The translations under genes and the position numbers were made by a program. This document shows, in pieces, positions 48,672-56,580 of a stretch of 64,000 nucleotides of DNA. Each line of letters opens with the position of its first letter. The stretch's first letter is position 1. A model generated the notes under the pieces. It worked only from the letters and a program-made list of their open reading frames with translations, had not been told where the DNA came from and ran no database searches. Source of the DNA: Bacteroidota bacterium (GTDB taxonomy: Bacteria > Bacteroidota > Ignavibacteria > UBA10030 > SZUA-254). The DNA is taken from the NCBI GenBank assembly GCA_036522515.1, contig DATDFQ010000061.1, forward strand, positions 56,242-120,241, given 5' to 3'.

Positions 48672-49304
48672 TTACTTCCAGCCTTTGTGCTTGCCGTTTC
48701 CGCGGCCGTTGCCGTTGCCACGGCCGTTGCCATTGCCATGACCTTTTCCTTCATGGTCCCCCCGCGACCGGAATTTTTCATGGATATCGGCAAAGCTCTC
48801 ACCGTTCGACCGGTATTTGATCACCTCGGGAGCGCTCCAGCCGTAGCGGTCCTTCATCCAGTGCACGTTCACGGCAGTGACGACATCATTGTCCGAGAAC
48901 CTTTCCCGGCGGTGCTTCTTCCAGTAACCGTAGGCATGCCCGAAAGGCGGCCCGGAGACGCCCGATTCGTTAATATAGTAGGCGTCACGCGATACGCCGC
49001 ATCTGTCGGAAATGTCCACCCAGCTGTCTCCGCGGACACGCATCTGACAGATATCAGACGGCGAGTATCTGGAGTGCCGCGCGATGAAATAGACGACAGG
49101 CACCTCGTCTTCCGCAATTCCCCGCTCGTGGATGATCGTGACTTCCCGCTCGGGAACGCGGTAGTAGTCGCCGATCGCCATATAGAAATTCTCCACCCTT
49201 CCGTTGCGGATGTTGAGGCCCATCGACGTCTGCGCCGCTGAACGATCCGGCGATGACAGCATTGCCATCGCGATGAGCGCAGTTGCGAATAATGAGGTAC
49301 GCAT
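48672..49304 (-). CDS. Secreted protein with Gly-Asn-Arg repeat tail (hypothetical)
   Basis: A 210-residue exported protein. The signal peptide is RTSLFATALIAMAMLSSPDRSAAQ. The mature part holds REVTIIHERGIAEDEVPVVYFIARHSRYSPSDIC and SWVDISDRCGVSRDAYYINESGVSGPPFGHAYGYWKKH, then the same kind of unit again as MKDRYGWSAPEVIKYRSNGESFADIHEKF. The two halves look like repeated small helical domains. The C-terminus is a GNGNGRGNGNGRGNGKHKG tail. The ribosome site is AAGGAG. I do not recognise the family; it may interact with nucleic acid, polysaccharide or the cell surface. Confidence 0.8.
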   Translation of the reverse strand: MRTSLFATALIAMAMLSSPDRSAAQTSMGLNIRNGRVENFYMAIGDYYRVPEREVTIIHERGIAEDEVPVVYFIARHSRYSPSDICQMRVRGDSWVDISDRCGVSRDAYYINESGVSGPPFGHAYGYWKKHRRERFSDNDVVTAVNVHWMKDRYGWSAPEVIKYRSNGESFADIHEKFRSRGDHEGKGHGNGNGRGNGNGRGNGKHKGWK

Positions 49305-49388
49305 GGTGTTTCTCCTTTCGTTAGTGAGTGAAACTGCAGAGCTTAAGCCACAAAGCCCATGCCAACGGCGTCCCCTTCGTTCCGGCAC

Positions 49389-49607
49389 TATTATTGAATG
49401 AAGGACGTCCTGGAACGGTACCTTCGGAAATCCGGCGACAATCGGCGGATAAAGGCCGGGGATTAAAATATGTTAACCCCAGACTTGCCAAAGGAGAAGG
49501 CCGCCGATTGCGTATCCATTAGGTCGCTCTGTCAGGAAAATAGGACGCCGGAAAATCATGCCTGAAATGGGGGATTTTTACGCAACATCTCCCTTTCACC
49601 AATAGGC
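49389..49607. other. Intergenic stretch without a recognised feature
   Basis: About 220 bases between the Gly/Asn-rich gene and a family B repeat. I see no reading frame with a ribosome site and no strong hairpin. Confidence 0.5.
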
Positions 49608-49686
49608 GTCGTCGCGACATGTCCTAGGTCGGGGTTTTTTTAAAAACGTTTTAAGATGCTGACCTGGAGCATGTCAGCATGACGAT
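49608..49686. repeat. Intergenic palindromic repeat, family B (copy 4)
   Basis: GGCGTCGTCGCGACATGTCCTAGGTCGGGG...AAAACG followed by TTTTAAGATGCTGACCTGGAGCATGTCAGCATGACG. It is the reverse orientation of the element at 18451. Confidence 0.8.
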
Positions 49687-49733
49687 TTTGGGAGATATTG
49701 CGTCAGCCTGCGACAACATTCAAATTTCGAGTA

Positions 49734-49762
49734 TTGACATCAGAGGCGGAATCCGCTATATT
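49734..49762 (+). promoter_or_regulatory. Near-consensus promoter predicting leaderless spmA mRNA
   Basis: TTGACA (49734-49739), 17-bp spacer, TATATT (49757-49762). The ATG at 49771 begins 8 bases after the -10 box, so transcription should start at or within two bases of the start codon. Confidence 0.75.
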
Positions 49763-49770
49763 GGCACTCG

Positions 49771-50742
49771 ATGCTCAATTATATCTGGCTCGCACTGATT
49801 TCCATCGGCGTCGGGGTTGCGATTTGGAGCGACGCCCGAGACCTCTCCGCGAACACCTACCATAACGGACAACAAATCAGCGTCACGATCGAGCATCCCG
49901 ACCAATGGGATAATCCGGGGCAGGACACCAAAGCTCTCCCGTGCACGCTCATCGTCACGCCGGCCGACTTCAACGCCGCCTACGGCAGTTCGGTGAAAGA
50001 CACGATCCGGCAAAAGGCCGAATACGTCGCGGGCGCGCTGCACGTGTTTGTCGATGCCAACACGCCTGATCTCTGGAAAGACCTCTTTAAAGCGCAGCGA
50101 AACCCCGACTTCCTGCTCGCCCGCGTGGCGTGGCCCAGCGCAAATTCACCGAACCGGATTCCGGAAATCGTCTTCGATCCGGTCAGATTTGTGAAACTCA
50201 ATGCGGTGACGAACGACGGCATCATCAAGTACGCGAAGACCGCGGTCGAGCTCGCGATCGGGCTGATCGGCATCATGGCGCTCTGGCTCGGGATCATGAA
50301 GGTCGCCGAGCAGGCAGGGCTCGTCTCAAAGCTCGCGGGGCTCCTGAAGCCCCTGACCACCCGGCTCTTCCCCGATGTTCCGCCCGATCATCCCGCGATG
50401 GGCGCGATGATCATGAACATGTCCGCGAATATGCTCGGGCTCGCCAACGCGGCGACCCCCCTCGGGCTCAAGGCGATGGAGGAACTGAACAAGCTGAACA
50501 AAAAGGCGGGGACGGCCACCGACGCGATGTGCACTTTTCTGGTGATCAATACCAGCAACCTTCAGCTCATCCCCGCGACCGTGATCGCGATCCGCGCTGC
50601 CGCCGGCTCGGCGAATCCCACCGAAATTCTCGGGCCCGTCATCGTCGCGACCGCCGTGACGATGACCGTGGGGATCACGACGGCAAAGCTCCTCGCAAGG
50701 CTTCCGCTCTTCAGGCGGCAGCTCGAGGGGGAAAAGAGCTGA
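49771..50742 (+). CDS. SpmA-like nucleoside-recognition (Gate) membrane protein with extra domain
   Basis: A 323-residue protein. Helix 1 is LNYIWLALISIGVGVAIW. An insert of roughly 120 residues (about 28-145, e.g. QQISVTIEHPDQWDNPGQ and LHVFVDANTPDLWKDLFKA) separates it from the SpmA core: ELAIGLIGIMALWLGIMKVAEQAGLVSKLAGLLKPLTTRLFPDVPPDHPAMGAM and ANMLGLANAATPLGLKAMEELNKLN. Bacillus SpmA, about 196 residues, lacks the insert. With SpmB it forms a membrane pair of unknown transport function. Sporulation genes are absent. No ribosome site is possible because the promoter ends 8 bases before the ATG. Confidence 0.9.
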   Translation: MLNYIWLALISIGVGVAIWSDARDLSANTYHNGQQISVTIEHPDQWDNPGQDTKALPCTLIVTPADFNAAYGSSVKDTIRQKAEYVAGALHVFVDANTPDLWKDLFKAQRNPDFLLARVAWPSANSPNRIPEIVFDPVRFVKLNAVTNDGIIKYAKTAVELAIGLIGIMALWLGIMKVAEQAGLVSKLAGLLKPLTTRLFPDVPPDHPAMGAMIMNMSANMLGLANAATPLGLKAMEELNKLNKKAGTATDAMCTFLVINTSNLQLIPATVIAIRAAAGSANPTEILGPVIVATAVTMTVGITTAKLLARLPLFRRQLEGEKS

Positions 50743-50747
50743 CCGGA

Positions 50748-51293
50748 ATGCTCTCGACGTTCGCCGATATCATCACGATCCTCTCGATCCTCGCGATTCC
50801 CGCGCTGATCCTCTTCATCGTCCTCTACGGCGCGCTGAAGAAGGTGAAAATCTATGAAGCCTTCGTAGAGGGAGCGAAGGAAGGTTTTAATGTCGGGGTC
50901 CGCGTCATCCCGTATCTCGTCGCGATGCTCGTGGCGATCGGCATCTTCCGCGCCGGCGGCGCGATGGAGATTCTCGCTTCGATTCTCTCTCCCGTGACAA
51001 GACTCATCGGCATGCCCCCGGAGGCTCTTCCGATGGCCCTGATCCGGCCGCTCTCGGGAAGCGGTGCGCTCGGCCTGATGGCGGAGATCGTCAAGACCCA
51101 CGGCGCCGACTCGCTCGTCGGGCGCATGGTCGCGGTGATGATGGGGAGCGGCGAAACGACGTTCTATGTCCTGGCGGTCTATTTCGGTTCGGTGGGGATT
51201 TCCCGGACGCGGCAGGCGGTCCCGGCCGGGATTGTCGCCGATATCGTAGCCGTCCTCATGTCTGTCTGGGTGGTGAACCTCATATTTCACTGA
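50748..51293 (+). CDS. SpmB-like nucleoside-recognition (Gate) membrane protein
   Basis: A 181-residue membrane protein matching SpmB: ILAIPALILFIVLYGALKKVKIYEAFVEGAKEGFNVGVRVIPYLVAMLVAIGIFRAGGAM, then IRPLSGSGALGLMAEIVKTHGADSLVGRMVAVMMGSGETTFYVLAVYFGSVGI, which holds the conserved SGSGAL and GSGETTFYV turns. It lies 5 bp after the spmA-like gene and is surely co-transcribed with it. The pair probably forms a membrane transporter or gate. Confidence 0.93.
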   Translation: MLSTFADIITILSILAIPALILFIVLYGALKKVKIYEAFVEGAKEGFNVGVRVIPYLVAMLVAIGIFRAGGAMEILASILSPVTRLIGMPPEALPMALIRPLSGSGALGLMAEIVKTHGADSLVGRMVAVMMGSGETTFYVLAVYFGSVGISRTRQAVPAGIVADIVAVLMSVWVVNLIFH

Positions 51294-51306
51294 CGGGGCA
51301 AACAAA

Positions 51307-51442
51307 CGCAGGCTAAAGCCTGCGCCTACCAAGCCCGAGACATCGGTGGGCGCGACCTTCAGGTCGCGTGCTGTTTAACGCAGGCTAAAGCCTGCGCCTA
51401 CCGTGCCCGGGACATCGGTAGGCGCGACCTTCAGGTCGCGTG
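51307..51442. repeat. Family D repeat, two tandem units
   Basis: Two near-identical units of about 68 bp, each composed of ACGCAGGCTAAAGCCTGCGCC, TACC(AA/GT)GCCCG(A/G)GACATCGGT and GGCGCGACCTTCAGGTCGCG. Each unit holds two palindromes. The proline dehydrogenase promoter begins immediately after the second unit. Confidence 0.9.
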
Positions 51443-51443
51443 C

Positions 51444-51472
51444 TTGATTTTAACGGGTGCCTTCCCTATATT
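51444..51472 (+). promoter_or_regulatory. Promoter of the proline dehydrogenase gene
   Basis: TTGATT (51444-51449), 17-bp spacer, TATATT (51467-51472). Predicted start near 51479, giving a leader of about 70 nt. Confidence 0.65.
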
Positions 51473-51549
51473 CAGCAGTCCGGGCGCGTTTACCATCACA
51501 TCACATAATTGCGGTCAAAAGTCTGAACGCAGGCACCAATGATGAACCG

Positions 51550-52461
51550 ATGAACGTCCTGAACAAGCTCGTCGTAGCGACACTCCCTGCCGTCCCCAAG
51601 CCCATTATCCGACAGTTCGCAAACCGCTATATCGCGGGTGAGGAAATCTCCGACGCGGTCCGCGTTGTGCGGGACCTCAACTCGAAGGGGGCGATGGCCA
51701 CGCTCGATGTTCTCGGCGAGGACATTCATCTCCGCGAAGAGGCCGCCGCCGGGACCGAAATGATCATCCGCGTGCTCGACACCATTCACGACGGGGGGCT
51801 CGACTCCAACGTCTCGATCAAGCTCTCCCAGCTCGGCCTGAAACTCGACCGCGCCTTCTGTCTCGATAATACCTGCCGCATCGCAGCCCACGCCCGCGCG
51901 CTCAACAATTTCATCCGGATCGACATGGAGGACTCCTCCTGCACCTCCGACACGATCTGGGTCTATCGCCAGCTTCGCAAGGAATTCGACAACCTCGGGA
52001 TCGTCCTCCAGGCATACCTGAAACGGACGCGCGCCGACGCCGAGGCCCTGCTGGGCGATGGGTTGAAGAGCTTCAGGCTCTGCAAGGGGATCTACGTCGA
52101 GCCGGAGGCGATCGCCATTAAAGACAGGGCCGGCATCAACCGGAATTTCATCGAGGTGCTGGAGCTCATGCTCAGGAGTCACGCCCGGGTCGGTATCGCG
52201 ACGCACGACGCCGCGCTGGTGGAGGCGGGGTATCGCCTGATCCGCGAACTTCGCGTGCCGGAAGCGGAAGTGGAATTTCAGATGCTCCTCGGCGTCCGCC
52301 CCGAGCTGCGAGAACGGATCCTGCGCGACGGCCACCGCCTGAGGATCTATGTCCCGTTCGGGAAACAGTGGTACCAGTATTCCATCAGGAGGTTCAAGGA
52401 AAATCCACAGATCGCCGGTTACGTCCTGAAGGCGCTTCTCAACCGCGGTCATCTCAACTAA
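51550..52461 (+). CDS. Proline dehydrogenase
   Basis: A 303-residue monofunctional FAD-dependent enzyme that oxidises proline to pyrroline-5-carboxylate. Barrel motifs occur in order: MATLDVLGED, NVSIKLSQLGL, FIRIDMEDSS, VLQAYLKRTRAD, RLCKGIYVEP, VGIATHD, EFQMLLGV and YVPFGKQWYQYSIRRFKENP with the substrate-binding Arg pair. The ATG at 51550 starts the family N-terminus (NVLNKLVVATLPAVPK); earlier in-frame codons extend into the promoter. It precedes the OPT-PepD-OPT block and fits peptide and proline use. Confidence 0.94.
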   Translation: MNVLNKLVVATLPAVPKPIIRQFANRYIAGEEISDAVRVVRDLNSKGAMATLDVLGEDIHLREEAAAGTEMIIRVLDTIHDGGLDSNVSIKLSQLGLKLDRAFCLDNTCRIAAHARALNNFIRIDMEDSSCTSDTIWVYRQLRKEFDNLGIVLQAYLKRTRADAEALLGDGLKSFRLCKGIYVEPEAIAIKDRAGINRNFIEVLELMLRSHARVGIATHDAALVEAGYRLIRELRVPEAEVEFQMLLGVRPELRERILRDGHRLRIYVPFGKQWYQYSIRRFKENPQIAGYVLKALLNRGHLN

Positions 52462-52498
52462 TCCTATCATCTCCGGGCACTAACGAGAGGAAGGCTCT

Positions 52499-54472
52499 AT
52501 GGCTGAAACCAGCACGAAATCAACTCCCGAGTTCAAGCCGTTTATCGCGGCGGAGACGATCATCCCCGAATTCACACCGCGGGCGATCGTACTCGGGGCG
52601 TTGTTCGGGATCATCTTCGGCGCAGCGACCGTCTACCTCGCCCTCCGGGCGGGCCTGACGGTATCCGCATCGATTCCGATCGCAGTCCTCGCGATCGCCG
52701 TGTTCCGGAAACTCGGCAAATCGACGATTCTCGAGAACAACATAGTTCAGACGATCGGCTCCGCGGGCGAATCGGTCGCCGCGGGCGTCGTCTTCACGGT
52801 GCCCGCGTTGATCTTTCTCTCCGGAGGGGAACACTATTTTCAGTACATGCAGGTGTTCACGCTCGCGCTGGTGGGCGGGCTCCTCGGGGTGTTCTTCATG
52901 GTCCCGCTGCGTCGCTCGCTCATCGTCAAGGAGCACGGGAACCTTCTCTATCCGGAAGGGACCGCGTGCGCGGATGTGCTGATTGCCGGCGAGAAGGGAG
53001 GTTCGCTTGCGAAAAAAGTCTTCGCGGGCCTCTGGTTCGCGATCGGCTACAAATTTCTCAACGAAGTGCTGGGCCTCTGGAAACAGCAGCCGATCCTTCA
53101 GAGCGGCGGGAAGAGCACCTACCCGAACGCCACTCTGAACAGCGACATTACTCCGGAATATCTCGGCGTCGGTTACATCATCGGGCCGAAGAACGCCGGA
53201 AACCTCGTTTCGGGAGGCGTGCTCTCCTGGCTCGTCCTGATCCCGCTCCTTTCGCTCTTCGTTTCTGACGACCGGGTGATCGCGGACCTCAAGGCGCTGA
53301 GTTTCACCGACGCCTGGATCGCGGGACATTCCCATGCGGACTGGTTTTACCGGGCGTATATCCGGTATATCGGCGCCGGGGCCGTCGCGGCGGCGGGAAT
53401 CATCACGCTGGCGCGCAGCCTTCCGACGATCGTCTCCTCCTTCAAGGACAGTCTTGCCGATTTGCGCGGCGGTTCGGCCGGAGCGGCATCCCAGGTGCGG
53501 ACTGCGCGCGACATCCCTATCACATGGGTGGTCGGCGGCTCGCTCCTTCTCGTCGTCATCATGGCGGTCCTTCCGAACATGCCCGGGACATTCCCCGGGT
53601 CGTTGATCATGTCGGTGCTGATCGTCGTCTTCGGGTTCTTTTTCGTCACCGTTTCAAGCCGGATCGTCGGGATCATCGGCTCTTCGTCGAACCCGATCTC
53701 CGGCATGACGATCGCGACGCTGATGGCGACGTGCCTCATCTTCGTGGCGATCGGATGGACGGGAGCGGAATACCAGGCGGTCGCGCTTCTCATCGGATCG
53801 ACGGTGTGCATCGCCGCCGCGAACGCCGGGGCGACGTCGCAGGATCTGAAGACCGGTTACCTCGTCGGCTCGACGCCGATCAAACAGCAGATCGGATTGC
53901 TGATCGGCGTGCTCGCCTCCACCGCGGCGATCGGCGTGACGCTTTTTATCATGGACAAATCGGTCCCGGGCGAGATCCACGGCATCGGTTCCGCAAAACT
54001 CTCCGCTCCGCAGGCGACGCTGATGGCGACGATCATCAAGGGCCTCCTTGCGCAGCAACTTCCCTGGGGGCCGGTCTTCGTCGGGGTCTTTGCGACGATC
54101 GTGATCGAGCTCGCCGGGGTCCACGCGCTCTCCTGGGCGGTGGGAGCCTATTTGCCGCTCTCGACGACGTTTCCGATCTTCATCGGCGGCCTGATGCGGG
54201 TGCTCTCTGAAAAGATCTCCGGCAAACACGAAGAAAGTGAAATCGGTCCGGGGATGCTCTATTCGACCGGTCTGGTCGCGGGCGGCTCGCTCGCCGGCAT
54301 AGCGATCGCGATCCTCATCGGCTTTGGGGGCGACCTCGGCGATACCCTGAACATCGGCAAGAACTACTTCGACAAGCTCGGTTTGGGGGGAGACCTCATT
54401 GCGGCGGCAGCGTTCGGTATCATGTGCCTCTTCCTTGTCCGTGCCGCCACAAGCAAGAGCGAACTCGCATAA
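52499..54472 (+). CDS. OPT family oligopeptide transporter (copy 1)
   Basis: A 657-residue integral membrane protein with about 14-16 helices. OPT-family motifs are TPRAIVLGALFGIIFGAATVYLALRAGLTVSASIPIAVL, NNIVQTIGSAGESVAAGVVFTVPALIFL, KEHGNLLYPEGTACADVL and SSSNPISGMTIATLMATCL. These prokaryotic OPT members are thought to import oligopeptides, possibly driven by protons; substrates are not proven. The ribosome site is AGAGGAAGG. It shares its start (EFTPRA...) and layout with the gene at 56581. Confidence 0.95.
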   Translation: MAETSTKSTPEFKPFIAAETIIPEFTPRAIVLGALFGIIFGAATVYLALRAGLTVSASIPIAVLAIAVFRKLGKSTILENNIVQTIGSAGESVAAGVVFTVPALIFLSGGEHYFQYMQVFTLALVGGLLGVFFMVPLRRSLIVKEHGNLLYPEGTACADVLIAGEKGGSLAKKVFAGLWFAIGYKFLNEVLGLWKQQPILQSGGKSTYPNATLNSDITPEYLGVGYIIGPKNAGNLVSGGVLSWLVLIPLLSLFVSDDRVIADLKALSFTDAWIAGHSHADWFYRAYIRYIGAGAVAAAGIITLARSLPTIVSSFKDSLADLRGGSAGAASQVRTARDIPITWVVGGSLLLVVIMAVLPNMPGTFPGSLIMSVLIVVFGFFFVTVSSRIVGIIGSSSNPISGMTIATLMATCLIFVAIGWTGAEYQAVALLIGSTVCIAAANAGATSQDLKTGYLVGSTPIKQQIGLLIGVLASTAAIGVTLFIMDKSVPGEIHGIGSAKLSAPQATLMATIIKGLLAQQLPWGPVFVGVFATIVIELAGVHALSWAVGAYLPLSTTFPIFIGGLMRVLSEKISGKHEESEIGPGMLYSTGLVAGGSLAGIAIAILIGFGGDLGDTLNIGKNYFDKLGLGGDLIAAAAFGIMCLFLVRAATSKSELA

Positions 54473-54497
54473 CAGCAATCATCAGGAGAAACCGTCT

Positions 54498-55955
54498 GTG
54501 TCGGATGCCATCAGGGGCCTGAAGCCCGAGCTTGTCTGGAAATACTTCGCGGAGATCTCCCGCATCCCCCGTTGCTCCAAGCACGAGGGCGCGATCGCGG
54601 AGTACGTCATCGATACCGCCAAGAGGCTCGGGTTGCAGGCGATGCAGGACCGGACCGGCAATATCGTGGTGAAGAAATCCGCCTCCGCGGGCCTCACGCG
54701 GGCCCGGGGCGTCGTGCTTCAGGGCCACCTCGACATGGTCTGCGAAAAGAACGCCGACAAGGTGCACGATTTCACCACCGATCCGATCGTCCTCGTGCGG
54801 AAGGACAACGTCGTGATGGCGGACGGGACGACGCTCGGCGCCGATAACGGCGTCGCGGTGGCGACGAATCTCGCGCTCATGGAGGACAACACCATCGAGC
54901 ACGGCCCGCTCGAATTCCTCTTCACCATCGACGAGGAGACCGGCCTGACCGGCGCGGCCGGCCTCACCGCCGATTTTCTCGACGGCAAGATTCTTCTCAA
55001 CCTCGACTCGGAGGAGGAGGGCTCGCTCTACGTCGGGTGCTCGGGGGGAAAGGACACGGTCGGAACCTGGCGCGTGAAGTTTGAAGCTCCGCCAGAAGGC
55101 TCCGTCGCCTGCCGCGTGGCTGTGAGCGGCCTGAAGGGCGGGCATTCCGGGCTGGAAATCGACAAGGGGAGGGGGAACGCGATACGAATCCTGAACCGGG
55201 TCCTTCTCCGGTTGAACCCTCTCGGCGCGCGGCTCGCGTCGATCGACGGCGGAAACAAGCGCAACGCGATCCCGCGCGAGTGCGCGGCGGTAGTGTTCCT
55301 CCCGAAGAAAAAACTCGCGGAAGCCGACGCCGCCGTGAAGTATTCGAACGTCACGCTGAAGGGGGAACTGGCATCGGTCGACCCCGACCTCACGGTCGCC
55401 CTCTCGGAGCTCCCGGCCCAGGCGAAATCGAAGGTGATCACGAAAGCCGAGCAGGATTCGATCCTGAAGGCGATCTCGGCTCTCCCCCACGGCGTCCTCA
55501 AGATGAGCGCCGACATTCCGGGACTCGTGGAGACGTCGACGAACGTCGCGGTCGTCAACACCGGCGCAAAGGGTGTCGCACTGGCGACAAGCCAGCGGAG
55601 TTCCGTCGCTTCCGAGCTCGACGAAGCCGTGCTGACCGTCCAATCCATTTTCGAGCTCGCAGGCGCGACCGCCGAGGTTTCGGACGGGTACCCCGGGTGG
55701 AAGCCGAACATGAATTCGCAGGTCCTGAAGCTCTGCAAGGAAACGTACAAGTCTCTCTTCGGGAAGGAAGCCAGCGTCAAGGCGATCCACGCCGGGCTCG
55801 AATGCGGGATCATCGGGGAACGGGTCCCGGGAATGGACATGATTTCGTTCGGCCCGACGCTGGAGGGGGTCCATTCGCCGGACGAAAAAATCTATATCGA
55901 TTCGGTCGAGAGATTCTGGAAATTCCTTCTCGCGATACTCAAGAACGTTCCCTGA
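54498..55955 (+). CDS. pepD: Aminoacyl-histidine dipeptidase (PepD, M20 family)
   Basis: A 485-residue zinc dipeptidase. Metal ligands and catalytic residues are in VVLQGHLDMVCEKNAD, ADGTTLGADNGVAVA, LFTIDEETGLTGAAGL and LLNLDSEEEGSLYVG; the late His is in ECGIIGERVPGMDMISFGPTLEGVHSPDE. PepD cleaves Xaa-His and other unspecific dipeptides in the cytoplasm. The GTG start at 54498 follows AGGAG with a 9-nt spacer. It lies 25 bp after one OPT transporter gene and precedes another, so imported peptides are its likely substrates. Confidence 0.94.
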   Translation: MSDAIRGLKPELVWKYFAEISRIPRCSKHEGAIAEYVIDTAKRLGLQAMQDRTGNIVVKKSASAGLTRARGVVLQGHLDMVCEKNADKVHDFTTDPIVLVRKDNVVMADGTTLGADNGVAVATNLALMEDNTIEHGPLEFLFTIDEETGLTGAAGLTADFLDGKILLNLDSEEEGSLYVGCSGGKDTVGTWRVKFEAPPEGSVACRVAVSGLKGGHSGLEIDKGRGNAIRILNRVLLRLNPLGARLASIDGGNKRNAIPRECAAVVFLPKKKLAEADAAVKYSNVTLKGELASVDPDLTVALSELPAQAKSKVITKAEQDSILKAISALPHGVLKMSADIPGLVETSTNVAVVNTGAKGVALATSQRSSVASELDEAVLTVQSIFELAGATAEVSDGYPGWKPNMNSQVLKLCKETYKSLFGKEASVKAIHAGLECGIIGERVPGMDMISFGPTLEGVHSPDEKIYIDSVERFWKFLLAILKNVP

Positions 55956-56056
55956 TCCCCTGCTCCGCGACGTTCCGGTCCCCGCTCCCCGGGTTCGGCA
56001 CACGCACGCGCCCGGCCGGCACCACACTCATCATCACTTATCGACGGAGGTACCAT

Positions 56057-56569
56057 ATGAAAACCACATTCCTTGCGGCTCTGCTTGCGGTCTGCTCCCT
56101 GACGCTCCGGGCGGGGACGCCCCCCGATAACGCCAGGACCGTTCCTGCGTTTGAGAGGCTCAAGTCCCTCGTCGGCACATGGCAGGGAAAGGATGAGGAG
56201 GGAAAGCCGGTGACGATCACCTACAAGATGGTATCCGCCGGGACCTCGCTCATGGAGACGCTCGACATGGCGGAGAACAAAGAGGCCATGATCACCATGT
56301 ATCATCCCAACGGCGACAAGGTGATGATGACGCACTACTGTTCCATGGGAAACCAGCCGCGCATGCGCGCCACGGGCCTCTCGAAGGACGGCCTGAAGAT
56401 GAGCTTCAAGCTGATCGATGTCACCAATCTCGCGGACAAGAAGGAAAACTACATGCACGCGCTTACGTTCACGTTCAAAGACGCCGACCACTTTTCGCAG
56501 CAGTGGACGATGCTCATGGAGGGTAAGACAGAGCATCCGTCGGTCTTCGAGTTCGAGCGTGTGAAGTAG
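56057..56569 (+). CDS. Secreted DUF1579/lipocalin-like protein
   Basis: A 170-residue exported protein. The signal peptide KTTFLAALLAVCSLTLRAG is followed by a small beta-barrel-like domain: FERLKSLVGTWQGKDEEGKPVTITYKMVSAGTSLMETL, AMITMYHPNGDKVMMTHYCSMGNQPRM and ALTFTFKDADHFSQQWTMLMEGK. The LVGTW opening resembles DUF1579 and heme-binding or lipid-binding barrel proteins. The ribosome site is GGAGG, 6 nt before the ATG. It lies 11 bp upstream of the second OPT gene and 101 bp after pepD. Ligand unknown. Confidence 0.8.
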   Translation: MKTTFLAALLAVCSLTLRAGTPPDNARTVPAFERLKSLVGTWQGKDEEGKPVTITYKMVSAGTSLMETLDMAENKEAMITMYHPNGDKVMMTHYCSMGNQPRMRATGLSKDGLKMSFKLIDVTNLADKKENYMHALTFTFKDADHFSQQWTMLMEGKTEHPSVFEFERVK

Positions 56570-56580
56570 AGGGACTCCCC

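Noticed and set aside
49771..51293. Sporulation capacity inferred from SpmA/SpmB
   Set aside because: These proteins are common in non-sporulating bacteria; no other sporulation gene occurs here.
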